Shown: positions 17,307 to 26,370, counted from the first letter of the stretch. The stretch is 64,000 nt of DNA from Paenibacillus antri (GCF_005765165.1 NZ_VCIW01000007.1:236189-300188), one strand, 5' to 3'. Program-made: numbers and translations. The notes: generated by a model from the letters alone, not told the origin.

Positions 17307-18071
17307 ATGTCGAGACCAAAGCTTGGTTTGATCGGAATCGTTCGAGAAGAAGCGAAGCAGGACTTCTGGGGGACGATGCAGCGCGTCGCCGAGATCGGGT
17401 ACGAAGGGATCGAAGGCGCAGGGGAACTGCTGAACGGAGACGTCAAGGCGAATGTCGAGCGGTTTCGCGGATTGGGACTCCAAGTCGCGACGCACAGCGT
17501 GAACAAGGAGCAGCTGCGCGACGAGAAGCTGCTCGATCAAGTCATTCGGGAAGCCCATGCGCTGCAGACGAAGGACGTCACCTTCTGGTGGGACGTCGTC
17601 GACAACCGGGAACAATTGCTTCGAGACGCTGAATTGTACGATAAAGCGGGCGCTCGACTCGCGTCGGAGGGGCTCCGGTTTTGCTATCACAACCATGCCC
17701 ATGAGTTCACCAATACCTTCAACGGCGTGTATTCGTTGGACATTTTGGCGGAGCATACGGACCCGAAGCATCTATACTTCCGCATGGACGTCGCCTGGAT
17801 CACGATCGGCGGCGCCGATCCGGCGCACATCCTTCGCAAGATGGCGGGCCGCGTGCCGGCCATCCACTTGAAGGACGTCTATACCTTGGACGAAGAGAGA
17901 AAATGGACGGCGGTCGGGACGGGCGTCGTCAAAATTAAGGAATCGATCGAAGCGGCGAAGGACATCGGCGCGGAATGGATGACGGTCGAGCAGGACGAAC
18001 TCCGCCATCTTACGGGCATCGAGACGGCGACGGTCAGCTATTTGAACTTAAAAGAAATGGGATTGCTGTAA
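17307..18071 (+). CDS. Sugar phosphate isomerase/epimerase (AP endonuclease 2-like TIM barrel)
   Basis: A protein of 254 residues from ATG 17307; AGGAG stands 14 nt upstream, slightly far. Metal-ligand regions of the xylose isomerase-like barrel are present: FCYHNHAHEF, FRMDVAWI, AIHLKDVY and MTVEQDE near the C-terminus. It probably interconverts a keto and aldo sugar or epimerises a keto-sugar made by the neighbouring dehydrogenases. This family sits beside Gfo/Idh/MocA genes in many sugar loci. Confidence 0.88.
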   Translation: MSRPKLGLIGIVREEAKQDFWGTMQRVAEIGYEGIEGAGELLNGDVKANVERFRGLGLQVATHSVNKEQLRDEKLLDQVIREAHALQTKDVTFWWDVVDNREQLLRDAELYDKAGARLASEGLRFCYHNHAHEFTNTFNGVYSLDILAEHTDPKHLYFRMDVAWITIGGADPAHILRKMAGRVPAIHLKDVYTLDEERKWTAVGTGVVKIKESIEAAKDIGAEWMTVEQDELRHLTGIETATVSYLNLKEMGLL

Positions 18072-18081
18072 GGAGCGCGGA

Positions 18082-19174
18082 ATGGAAAAGATCAACATCG
18101 GCCTCGTCGGGGCAAGTTGGTTTGCGGACTTGTGGTATGTCCCGGTCTTATTGAAGCACCCGCACGCCGAGTTAACCGCGATCTGCAGCGGAAGCGGGGA
18201 CAGCGCGAGACGGATGGCGGAAACGTACGGAATCCTTTCGGTATACGAGTCATACGATGACATGTTCGAACGAGCCGGCCTTGACGGCGTATGCATCGTG
18301 ACCCCCAACGACGTCCATGCCGCGATCGCGACAGCCGCTATGGAGCGAGGTCTCCACGTCATTAGCGAAAAGCCGCTGGCCGCGACGTTGGAAGAGGCGG
18401 CCGCGATGCTGCGCACGGCGGAACGGACGGGCATCGTTCACGGATTGAACTTCACGTATCGCGAACACCCCGGCGTTCGCAAGATGAAGGCGATGGCGGA
18501 ACGCGGCGACATCGGCCGCTTGCGCTCGGGGCATTACGAATACAGCGGCGATTACGGCGTCGAGGGTCCGCCCGGATGGCGCGGCTCCGCCGCTAGAGGC
18601 GGAGTCGGCGGCGTGCTTGGCGACTTAGGCTCGCATCTCATCGACTTGGCCAGGTTCGTGACGGGAGAACGGCTGACGGAGGTGGCCGCCGACGCGCGGT
18701 TCGTTCATCGCGACCGGGCCGGATGGGGCGGCGGACGAGGTCGCGTTCCTCGGACGCCATGAGCGGGGAGCCATCGGTACGTTCCGTACAAGCTGGCTAG
18801 AGCATCAAGGCCGGAACGGGCAGACGATCCGGATGACGTTGACCGGCGATCTGGGGAAGTTGGAATTCGCCGCCAGCCATCTCGGAGCAAGCTTGTCGCT
18901 CGCGAAGGCGAAGCAAGCGGCCGTACCGATCGATTTGTCGCCGGAGGTCGAGACGTGGAACGAAGCCAACGTCCCGACGGAGGAGCTCTTCCGGCCATGG
19001 AGAGTCACGGAACGCAATGAAGTCTGGAAATGGATCGACCGGATTCGCGATCGCAAGGCGACGAGGGAAGCGACTTATGCCGATGCACCCACGTTCTTGG
19101 ACGGCTACTACGTTCAGTCCGTCATGGACGCCGTAATGGAATCGGCCGAACGTAAATGTTGGAAGGCGGTTTAA
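18082..19174 (+). pseudogene. Second Gfo/Idh/MocA dehydrogenase, single-base frameshift
   Basis: ATG 18082 lies 10 bp behind the isomerase. The first frame gives NIGLVGASWFADLWY (nucleotide loop), VISEKPLAA (EKP motif) and VLGDLGSHLIDLARF (catalytic region), then runs off into a stop at 18762. The correct continuation, DGAADEVAFLGRHERG to WKAV at 19174, lies one frame over. Dropping one G near 18718-18721 (gccggat) restores a 364-residue protein of normal length. Everything else is intact, so this is either a very recent mutation or a sequencing error in a GC run. Confidence 0.82.
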
Positions 19175-19237
19175 GGACGCCATTTTCAAATAAATATAGT
19201 ATATATTTCGGGGTCATCGGATGATGACTCCTTTGTT

Positions 19238-19268
19238 TTGACCATTAGAGGTCGCATCCGTATATAAT
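19238..19268 (+). promoter_or_regulatory. Probable promoter of the SGNH hydrolase gene
   Basis: TTGACC (19238-19243) is followed by TATATAAT (19261-19268), with spacing of 17 or 19 bp depending on the register. The implied start point rules out the most upstream in-frame start codon of the gene. Confidence 0.5.
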
Positions 19269-19303
19269 TGTATCTAGCAGTTATGGGACGGGGGATGGAC
19301 GAG

Positions 19304-20428
19304 ATGACGGAACGTCGCAAGGAGCCGATCGGCGAGCTGGATCGGAATATGAGCATCGACGGTGAAACGCTCGGCGATGCCGGGCTGAGATGGCTGACCC
19401 CTGTGGACGAGGCTCGGGTCCGGGTCGACGGATTTGCCTGGTTCGAACGCGATCGGTTGTTCCGCCGATTGCCGGTTCGGCCGGAGCAGCCGATCTCCGC
19501 CGCTGTAGACAAGTTGGCCGACCATACGGCAGGGGGACAGCTTCGGTTTCGGACCGATTCGAGCCGACTCCGCATCAGGGTTCGACTGGCCGGCCCGGCG
19601 ACGATGGACCATATGCCGGCTACGGGGCAATGCGGCTTCGATTGTTATATCGAACGCGAGGGGCGGCTTCGCTTTTATCGGACGGCGAGGTTCGATCCCG
19701 GGCAAGACCGGTATGAATGCGGGTTTTACGACGGGTGGACGGGCGGCATGCGGGAGATTGTTCTCTATTTTCCGCTCTATCAAGGCGTGAAGGAGATCGT
19801 GCTCGGGCTCGATTCAGATGCAAGCGTTCAGGTTCCGCAATCGTTTCCGGATGAAAGAAGGATAATTTTCTATGGTACGTCCATCACCCAAGGCGGATGC
19901 GCCAACCGTCCGGGGATGGCGTATCCGAACATTCTAAGCCGCAGATTTCCGTTGGAAATCATCAATCTTGGGTTTTCCGGCAACGGAAGAGGAGAGCCGG
20001 AAATGGCGAGCTTGATCGCCGAGATCGAACGTCCCGCATGTCTGGTCGTCGATTACGACGCGAACTGTCCTAGCGCGGAGGAGATGGCTCGAACCTTGCC
20101 GGAATTCATTCGAACGTATCGAAGACGGCATCCGGACGTACCTATTCTGGTGTTGTCGAAGCCCTGTTATGCGGAAGAAGCATTCCATGAAGAGCTGCGG
20201 GAGAAATGCTTGGCCAAGCGGCAGGCGCAAGCGGAGATCGTCGATCGGCTTCGCCTGGCCGGAGATCGGCGAATCTTTTTCCAGGACGGCGGCGCGTTAT
20301 TCGGTTCGGATTTCGCCGACGGCACCGTCGACGGCGTTCATCCTACGGATCAAGGGTTTGCCCGGATCGCCGACCGGTTGACGCCGATCTTAGCCGAGCT
20401 CATTGGCATAACGCCATACGATCTCTAA
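19304..20428 (+). CDS. SGNH/GDSL hydrolase, two-domain (probable sugar esterase)
   Basis: About 374 residues. ATG 19304 has a GGGACGGGGG site 9 nt upstream; ATG 19283 and 19295 are possible. The N-terminal ~170 residues form a beta-rich domain like that of CE2-type or GDSL-like carbohydrate esterases. The C-terminal SGNH domain shows FYGTSITQGG (nucleophile Ser), LGFSGNGRGE (oxyanion Gly and Asn) and DGVHPTDQGF (Asp-His). It probably removes acyl groups from a sugar. No signal peptide is seen. It has its own promoter behind the dehydrogenase operon. Confidence 0.87.
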   Translation: MTERRKEPIGELDRNMSIDGETLGDAGLRWLTPVDEARVRVDGFAWFERDRLFRRLPVRPEQPISAAVDKLADHTAGGQLRFRTDSSRLRIRVRLAGPATMDHMPATGQCGFDCYIEREGRLRFYRTARFDPGQDRYECGFYDGWTGGMREIVLYFPLYQGVKEIVLGLDSDASVQVPQSFPDERRIIFYGTSITQGGCANRPGMAYPNILSRRFPLEIINLGFSGNGRGEPEMASLIAEIERPACLVVDYDANCPSAEEMARTLPEFIRTYRRRHPDVPILVLSKPCYAEEAFHEELREKCLAKRQAQAEIVDRLRLAGDRRIFFQDGGALFGSDFADGTVDGVHPTDQGFARIADRLTPILAELIGITPYDL

Positions 20429-20482
20429 ATTGATCCTAGAGTTTCATGGGTGACCCAACGTTCGAAAAAGGAGGAGTTCACG

Positions 20483-21241
20483 ATGAAGCGACTTCAGGAC
20501 AACGCATCGATCGTGGTTGCCGCGCACAGGGGCTGGAAATCGGAATATCCGGAAAATACGCTCTTGGCTTTCAAGGAAGCGATGGAGCTCGGGGTGGATA
20601 TGGTGGAGTTCGATTTGCGCATGTCCAAGGACCGGACGGTGGTAGTCATTCACGACGAGACGGTGGACCGAACGACGGACGGTACCGGAAACGTAAGGGA
20701 CCTCACGCTCGCCGAGCTGAAGCGGCTCGATGCGGGAGGCTGGTTCGGCCGCGCGTTCGAAGGGCTGAAAATTCCGACCCTCGAGGAGCTATGCGAGCTG
20801 CTTCAAGCCTACCCGAACGTTCTGCTCAACGTGGAGATCAAATCGGGTCCGGACGCCAAAGCGACGGCGGATCAGGCGATCGCCGCCTTAGACGCTTACG
20901 GCTATCTGTCCCGATGCGTGTTCACCTGCTTCGACGCGGAATGGTTAGGTTATATTCATGATACGTACGGGTTGAAAACGCAGGGCTTCCCGGAGGAGGT
21001 TATGCATAACTTCGTCTCCGGCGAGAACGGCACCTACTCCAAGATGTGGGCGGCCGGGATCAGCATGAAGCTCCTTACGCCGCAGCTTGCAAAGCGATTC
21101 GAAGACATGGGCGTGCAAGCTTGGTCGTATTGTCCCGACGACGACGAACAAGTGTTTTACTCGCTGGGATGCGGCATCCGCGTCATGACGGTGAACGATC
21201 CGCTGCCGGCGTTGAAAATCCGCAAGCTTGTCGAGAGATAA
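20483..21241 (+). CDS. Glycerophosphodiester phosphodiesterase
   Basis: A protein of 252 residues, ATG 20483 after AAAGGAGGAG. The GDPD barrel motifs are AAHRGWKSEYPENTLLAF (catalytic His with the Glu metal ligand), FDLRMSKDRTVVVIHDETVDRTT (second His) and LLNVEIKSG. It is a cytoplasmic UgpQ-like form without a signal peptide. It cleaves glycerophosphodiesters to glycerol 3-phosphate and an alcohol. In this setting it could act on a phosphodiester of the same glycan, but that is only a guess. Confidence 0.92.
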   Translation: MKRLQDNASIVVAAHRGWKSEYPENTLLAFKEAMELGVDMVEFDLRMSKDRTVVVIHDETVDRTTDGTGNVRDLTLAELKRLDAGGWFGRAFEGLKIPTLEELCELLQAYPNVLLNVEIKSGPDAKATADQAIAALDAYGYLSRCVFTCFDAEWLGYIHDTYGLKTQGFPEEVMHNFVSGENGTYSKMWAAGISMKLLTPQLAKRFEDMGVQAWSYCPDDDEQVFYSLGCGIRVMTVNDPLPALKIRKLVER

Positions 21242-21286
21242 GCGGAAACGTTAGATTCATTTCGAACGACACGGCAATCTCTATGC

Positions 21287-21311
21287 AGCCCGCGAACTCC
21301 GCGGGCTTTTT
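21287..21311. terminator. Terminator between convergent GDPD and AraC genes
   Basis: AGCCCGCG (21287-21294) pairs with CGCGGGCT (21300-21307), followed by T5. Confidence 0.85.
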
Positions 21312-21360
21312 CGCTTTGCGTACCGGATCTGCCAAACGATCGAACCCTTAGGATGTCGCC

Positions 21361-22185
21361 CTAAGAACCGGACGAAGGCTCCCTCCGCCTTTTCCGCCAG
21401 GCCGTAGGGCTCTCCCCGACCTTCTGCTTAAACATGCGGCTGAAATAATGAAGATTGGCGAAGCCGGTCGTCTCCGCGATATCTTGAATCGGCATATCGG
21501 TCGTCCCGAGGTAACTGATCGCGGCTTTCAAGCGAAGCTCCTGCAAATATTGGATCGGCGTAGCGCCGAACGTCTGCTTGAACAGCCGAATGACGTAGGA
21601 GGGCGTCAGATGGCAAATACCCGCGAGCTCCTCGATCGTGATGTTGTTTTTGAACGATCGTTCCATATAGCGAAGCGCGGTATACAGCTGCTTGTCGATC
21701 GCCGGCGTCGGTTGGACGTTGTCCGCCGGCGCGGAGACGATGAGCTTCACGAGGAACAGCAGCTTCTGAATGTCCCATTCGAGCAGCCGATGCGCGGACG
21801 GCGCGAGCAGCTCGCCGCGTTCGTACGCCTCGACGATCGACGAGACGGCGGCGATGCACGCGTACAGCGGCTGCGGCCACGACCGACCCGCGTCGTTCCG
21901 CGACTGTCTCTGATTCCAGCTCAGCACGGCGTCGTACTCGAGGAACGGCGCCGATTCCATATCCGTCTCCAGATACCATCCGAGGAGCTCGGGCGTTCGC
22001 GGCGTCAGCCAATGCGGCGTGTTCTCCGGAATGAGCACGAGGCAAGGCGCCGGCAGTCGGTAGCACCGGTCCATCCACTGCAGTTCGGAATCCCCGGACT
22101 CGATATATAAAATCTCATGATACGGATGAACGCCCCCCGCGCCGGAAGGCTGCATCTTCAATGTCCCGTATTCTCGAATCCGCAT
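21361..22185 (-). CDS. AraC family transcriptional regulator
   Basis: A protein of 274 residues on the minus strand. The N-terminal cupin-like region (GVHPYHEILYIESGDSELQW, LVLIPENTPHWL) is the effector domain. The C-terminal ~100 residues carry two HTHs (TIEELAGICHLTPSYVIRLF, ISYLGTTDMPIQDIAETTGF, NLHYFSRMFKQKVGESPTAW). It is divergent from the apiose-type operon over a 196-bp region and is its likely activator, with a pathway sugar or acid as effector. Confidence 0.9.
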   Translation of the reverse strand: MRIREYGTLKMQPSGAGGVHPYHEILYIESGDSELQWMDRCYRLPAPCLVLIPENTPHWLTPRTPELLGWYLETDMESAPFLEYDAVLSWNQRQSRNDAGRSWPQPLYACIAAVSSIVEAYERGELLAPSAHRLLEWDIQKLLFLVKLIVSAPADNVQPTPAIDKQLYTALRYMERSFKNNITIEELAGICHLTPSYVIRLFKQTFGATPIQYLQELRLKAAISYLGTTDMPIQDIAETTGFANLHYFSRMFKQKVGESPTAWRKRRREPSSGS

Positions 22186-22381
22186 AGCCGGTCCCTCCCC
22201 CGAAAGATGACGGCGATTTCAGTTTTGTGCAAATGGCCGATCTTCCCCCCAATCTTATCAAGGAAGCCGCGCCCTCACAACCGGGGGCAAGTTTGCGATT
22301 TCTACTAAATACGTCCGGTTCGGTCGATGCTATGCTTTCTCCAAAGCTCTATCGGGGCGGAATTTTTAGGGGGAGAACCGT

Positions 22382-22808
22382 ATGACGACGCAATTGCGCA
22401 TCGCCGAAACGAACGACCGGTTCGCGCTCGACGGCAGACCGTTCTTCTATTTGGCGGATACGGTCTGGAACGCATTCACGAACGCGACCGAGGAGGAATG
22501 GGAGGAATATCTCCGCTTTCGAGACGTACGACCTGTTCGACCTCGAGCCGGCGTCCGACTTGGTGATTCGGCACGCCGACGACGTTGCGTTCGCGATGAC
22601 GCCGGACCGCCGGACGGCGGCGATCAACATGCCCCACAACATGGGGGCGAAGCTCGACTTCGACTTCGGCGGCTACGAGTTCGACATGATCGAGTTCGGC
22701 GGCCGCAACGTCGCGCGGCCGCGGCCGTCGATACGGGACGGCGTCACGGAGTTCGGCGTGCACGGCTACAACGGCGACGCGTTGATCGTCGCGCGCAAGA
22801 GGGGGTAA
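22382..22808 (+). pseudogene. Apiosidase-like (GH140/DUF4038) gene remnant, internal deletion
   Basis: ATG 22382 follows GGGGGAG. The first ~45 codons (IAETNDRFALDGRPFFYLAD, TVWNAFTNATEEEWEEYL) are the N-terminus of DUF4038/apiosidase-like glycosidases. From about 22516 another frame reads ETYDLFDLEPASDLVIR, TPDRRTAAINMPHN and LIVARKRG up to a stop at 22806-22808, the C-terminal domain of the same family. The catalytic barrel (about 350 residues) is gone and the join is out of frame. GH140 enzymes release D-apiose from plant polysaccharide side chains, so the remnant fits the operon behind it. Confidence 0.75.
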
Positions 22809-22812
22809 CCGT

Positions 22813-24072
22813 ATGACGAGAGGCGAGGCGGTCAAGGCGACGTATTGGATCGAGACGCCGCACGAGCTGCGGCGGGCGGCCGAGACGATGGCCGGCGAGC
22901 AGTCGACCGGCACGTTCGTGCCCGTGCCCGGCGAGACGCCGGAGGTGAAGGCGCGCAGCGGCGCGGATATCGTCCGCATCGAGGAGCTGGAGCCGGCGAA
23001 GACACCCAGCCTGCCGGGGGCTCAGCCGCCGAAGAACGCCGACGGCTTGTATCGTCGGGGCATCGTGGAGCTCGAATTTCCGTTGCATAACTTCGGACCG
23101 TCGATTCCGAACCTGATGGCGACGGTCGCGGGCAATCTCTACGAGCTGCGAGAGTTTTCCGGCCTCCGGCTGCTCGACGTTGAGCTCCCTGCGTCGTTCG
23201 CGCAGCGGTACCCGGGGCCGAAATTCGGCGTCGAGGGGACGCGGCGGCTCGCCGGCGTCTACGGCCGGCCGATCATCGGCACGATCGTGAAGCCGAGCAT
23301 CGGACTGACCGTGGAGGAGCTGCGGCTCGTCGTGCGCGAGCTGGTCGAGGCGGGGCTGGATTTCATTAAGGACGACGAATTGAACGCGAATCCGACGTTC
23401 GCGCCGCTGGAAGACAAGGTGCGGGTCGTCATGGAAGAAATCGAGCGCCATGCGGACAGGACGGGCAAGAAGGCAATGTACGCGTTCAACATTACGGGCG
23501 ACATCGACGAGCTGCGGCGAAATCACGACACGGTCGTGCGGCACGGCGGCACATGCGTCATGGTCAGCATTCAGAGCGTCGGGCTCGCGGGCCTCGCGTA
23601 CTTGAACTCGTTCAGCGAGGTGCCGATACACGGCCATCGCAATCAGTGGGGGATGATGACCCGCTGCCCGGCGCTCGGGATGGAGTTCGCGGCGTATCAG
23701 AAGCTGTGCCGTCTGGCCGGCGCCGACCATCTGCACGTGAATGCGCTGGACAGCAAGTTTTATGAATCGAACGGGTCCGTCGTTCGTTCCGTGGAAGGCA
23801 TTCGCGCGCCGCTCTTCGGCGGCTACGCCTGCATGCCGGTGCTGTCTTCCGGGCAGTCGGCCGCCACGGCGGAGACGACGTACCGGCGGCTCGGCACGTA
23901 CGACCTGATGAATATCGCCGGCGGCGGCATCATGGCGCATCCGGGGGGACCGGCGAGCGGCGTCCGCAGCATGCAGCTCGCTTGGGAGGCGGCGATCGGG
24001 GGACTCGACCGCGAGGCGTTCGCGGCGGAGCATGCGGAGCTGCGGCAGGCGTTGGATGCATTTTCGAAATAG
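22813..24072 (+). CDS. oiaX: RuBisCO-like protein, probable 3-oxo-isoapionate-4-phosphate transcarboxylase/hydrolase
   Basis: A protein of 419 residues of RuBisCO large-subunit fold. Residues seen: GTIVK160PSIG (RuBisCO K175 kept, K177 replaced by Ser162), the carbamylation segment FIK186DDE189 (K201/D203/E204 equivalents), IHGHRNQWG, and the phosphate-loop region NIAGGGIMAHPGG. Loop 6 of true RuBisCO is absent. Its kinase and oxidoisomerase neighbours match the described D-apiose route, in which OiaX splits 3-oxo-isoapionate 4-phosphate into 3-phosphoglycerate and glycolate. Start ATG 22813 lies 4 bp after the remnant's stop, with GAGGGGG upstream. The assignment rests on family plus context. 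Confidence 0.82.
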   Translation: MTRGEAVKATYWIETPHELRRAAETMAGEQSTGTFVPVPGETPEVKARSGADIVRIEELEPAKTPSLPGAQPPKNADGLYRRGIVELEFPLHNFGPSIPNLMATVAGNLYELREFSGLRLLDVELPASFAQRYPGPKFGVEGTRRLAGVYGRPIIGTIVKPSIGLTVEELRLVVRELVEAGLDFIKDDELNANPTFAPLEDKVRVVMEEIERHADRTGKKAMYAFNITGDIDELRRNHDTVVRHGGTCVMVSIQSVGLAGLAYLNSFSEVPIHGHRNQWGMMTRCPALGMEFAAYQKLCRLAGADHLHVNALDSKFYESNGSVVRSVEGIRAPLFGGYACMPVLSSGQSAATAETTYRRLGTYDLMNIAGGGIMAHPGGPASGVRSMQLAWEAAIGGLDREAFAAEHAELRQALDAFSK

Positions 24073-24089
24073 GAAGGGGTGTGCCGGTC

Positions 24090-25466
24090 ATGACGACATC
24101 GCCCGTAAGGCGATTGATCTCCTTCTATGGGGACGACTTCACCGGTTCCACGGATTCGATGGAAGCGCTGATGCTCGGCGGCGTGAAGACGGCGCTCTTC
24201 TTGGAGCCGCCGACGCGGGTGCTGCTCGACGAGCGGTTCCCGGACATACAAGGCTTCGGCGTCGCCGGCGTGAGCCGCTCGATGACGCCGGCGGAGATGG
24301 AGCGGGAGCTCTCGCCCGTCTTCGCCTCGCTGCGGGACGCCGGCACGCCGATCGTGCACTATAAGATGTGCTCGACGTTCGATTCCTCCCCGGACATCGG
24401 AAGCATCGGGAAGGCGGCGGAGCTCGGCCGGGCGGCGTTCGGCGGGGATCGGCCGATCCCGATTCTCGTCGGCGCACCGGCGCTGAAGCGGTATACCGTG
24501 TTCGGGAACCACTTCGCGACGGCAGGGGACGATACGTTCCGGCTCGACCGGCATCCGACGATGTCGCGCCATCCCGTCACGCCGATGAACGAAGCGGATT
24601 TGCGGCTGCATCTCGGGAAGCAGACGACGATGTCGATCGCGCTGATGGACCTTCTCGATCTCGACGGCGAGGAGGAACGCGTACGGGAACGTCTGCGCGT
24701 GCGGCTTTCGGACCGTCCCGATCTCGTGCTGTTCGACGTGCTCGACGAGGCGCGCCTCGAGCGGGCGGGGGGCCTGATTTGGGGAGGCGCGCTTGAGGGA
24801 GGGCGGTTCGTGATCGGCTCCTCCGGCGTGGAGTACGCGCTTACGGCGCATTGGCGCAGACAAGGGCTTATCTCCCCGGACGTCTCGCCGTTCCGGCGCG
24901 TCGGGCCGGCGAAGCAGCTGTTCGCGGTATCGGGCAGCTGCTCGCCCGTTACCGAGGCGCAGATTCGGTACGCGCTGCGAAACGGCTTCGTCGGCATTCC
25001 GGTGGACGCGAACGGCTTCGCGGCGCCGGACGAGGCCGAGGCGTATCGGCGGCGGCTGCTCGGGCGTTCGCTCGCGGTGCTGGCGCAAGGCGGCAGCCCG
25101 CTGCTGTATACCGCGCTGGGGCCGGACGGCCTCGAGACGGAGTCGCTGAAGCGCCGCATGGAGGCCGCGGGGCGAACGTCGCTCGATACGGGCCGCATGA
25201 TCGGGGAGCAGCTCGGCAAGCTGACGCGCGAGGTGATCGAGCGGACGGGACTTCCGCGCTTTCTCGCCGCCGGCGGCGATACGTCGGGGTACGTCGCCCG
25301 CGAACTGGGCATCTATGCGCTGAGCTGCCTCATGCCGATCGCGCCCGGCGGTCCGCTCTGTCTCAGCTATGCGGACGACCCGCGCTTCGACGGCAAGGAG
25401 CTGGCGCTCAAGGGCGGCCAGGTCGGGCGGGAGGATTATTTCGTGCGCGTGCTGGAAGGCCGATGA
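24090..25466 (+). CDS. oiaK: DUF1537 four-carbon acid sugar kinase, probable 3-oxo-isoapionate kinase
   Basis: A protein of 458 residues. ATG 24090 follows AGGAAGGGG; GTG 24081 is an alternative start. The N-terminal substrate domain has FYGDDFTGSTDSMEAL, the hallmark of DUF1537 kinases. The C-terminal nucleotide domain has AVSGSCSPVTEAQ, FLAAGGDTSGYV and PGGPLC. It phosphorylates an acid sugar with ATP. Between a RuBisCO-like gene and an ApnO-like gene, 3-oxo-isoapionate is the best substrate guess. It is 17 bp behind oiaX. Confidence 0.85.
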   Translation: MTTSPVRRLISFYGDDFTGSTDSMEALMLGGVKTALFLEPPTRVLLDERFPDIQGFGVAGVSRSMTPAEMERELSPVFASLRDAGTPIVHYKMCSTFDSSPDIGSIGKAAELGRAAFGGDRPIPILVGAPALKRYTVFGNHFATAGDDTFRLDRHPTMSRHPVTPMNEADLRLHLGKQTTMSIALMDLLDLDGEEERVRERLRVRLSDRPDLVLFDVLDEARLERAGGLIWGGALEGGRFVIGSSGVEYALTAHWRRQGLISPDVSPFRRVGPAKQLFAVSGSCSPVTEAQIRYALRNGFVGIPVDANGFAAPDEAEAYRRRLLGRSLAVLAQGGSPLLYTALGPDGLETESLKRRMEAAGRTSLDTGRMIGEQLGKLTREVIERTGLPRFLAAGGDTSGYVARELGIYALSCLMPIAPGGPLCLSYADDPRFDGKELALKGGQVGREDYFVRVLEGR

Positions 25467-25518
25467 GGGCGGAGGCGCGCATTCAAACTACAACTTGGAA
25501 TATTGGGGGAAGGAAACC

Positions 25519-26370
25519 ATGGCTACTCCATGCATTGCGTTAATCGGCGCCGGCGGCAAGATGGGCTGCAGAATCGCGGACAACCTGAAGAAAGGCGATC
25601 GGTTCGTGCATTACGTGGAGATCGGGGAGCGGGGCATCGCCCGGCTGGCGGAGCGAGGACTCCGCGCGACGCCTCTCGAGGAGGCCGTCGCCGAAGCGGA
25701 TATCGTCGTGCTCGCCATCCCGGACGTCGCGATCGGCGATGTCTCGGCTGGGATCGTGCCCCAGATGAAGTCCGGCGCCATGCTCATGGTGCTGGACCCG
25801 GCCGCCGCTTATCTGGGCAAGCTGCCCTCGCGCGAGGACGTCGCGTACTTCGTGGCGCATCCGTGCCATCCGCCGGTATTCAACGACGAGACGACGCCGG
25901 AAGCGAAGAGCGACTTGTTCGGCGGCGTCGCCGCCAAGCAGGCGATCGTGTGCGCGTTGATGCAGGGACCGGAATCGGATTACGAGGTCGGCGAACGTCT
26001 CGCCGCCGAGATGTACGCGCCGGTTATGCGCTCGCATCGGATCACCGTGGAGCAGATGGCGGTCCTCGAGCCGACGATGGCGGAGACGATCGGGGCGATG
26101 ATGGCTACGCTGCTAGGCGAAGCGATGGACGAAGCGGTGCGGTGCGGCGTACCGTACGAAGCCGCCAAGGACTTCATGTTGGGCCATATCAACATCGAGC
26201 TCGCCGTCGTCTTTAATCGGGTCAATCCGTTTTCGGACGCATGCCTCGTCGCCATCGATTACGGCCGCCGGGCGATGATCAAGGAAAATTGGAAGCAGCT
26301 GTTCCGGCCGGAAAGCATTCGCGAGCAGATCGACGTCATGCTTCACCCGGAGAAATTGAAGGGGCTCTGA
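25519..26370 (+). CDS. apnO: NAD-dependent D-apionate oxidoisomerase-like protein
   Basis: A protein of 283 residues. ATG 25519 lies behind GGGGGAAGGA. It begins CIALIGAGGKMGCRIADNL (Rossmann loop), with VVLAIPDVAIGDV and AHPCHPPVFND in the middle. The C-terminus is an all-helical dehydrogenase domain of the phosphogluconate dehydrogenase C type (MAETIGAMMATLLGEAMDEA, FMLGHINIELAVVFN). ApnO converts D-apionate to 3-oxo-isoapionate with NAD+, the substrate of the kinase encoded just upstream. It is the last gene of the operon. Confidence 0.8.
   Translation: MATPCIALIGAGGKMGCRIADNLKKGDRFVHYVEIGERGIARLAERGLRATPLEEAVAEADIVVLAIPDVAIGDVSAGIVPQMKSGAMLMVLDPAAAYLGKLPSREDVAYFVAHPCHPPVFNDETTPEAKSDLFGGVAAKQAIVCALMQGPESDYEVGERLAAEMYAPVMRSHRITVEQMAVLEPTMAETIGAMMATLLGEAMDEAVRCGVPYEAAKDFMLGHINIELAVVFNRVNPFSDACLVAIDYGRRAMIKENWKQLFRPESIREQIDVMLHPEKLKGL

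Noticed and set aside
21244..21252. GGAAACGTT after the glycerophosphodiesterase
   Set aside because: Only half of the operator palindrome is present and it sits between convergent genes.
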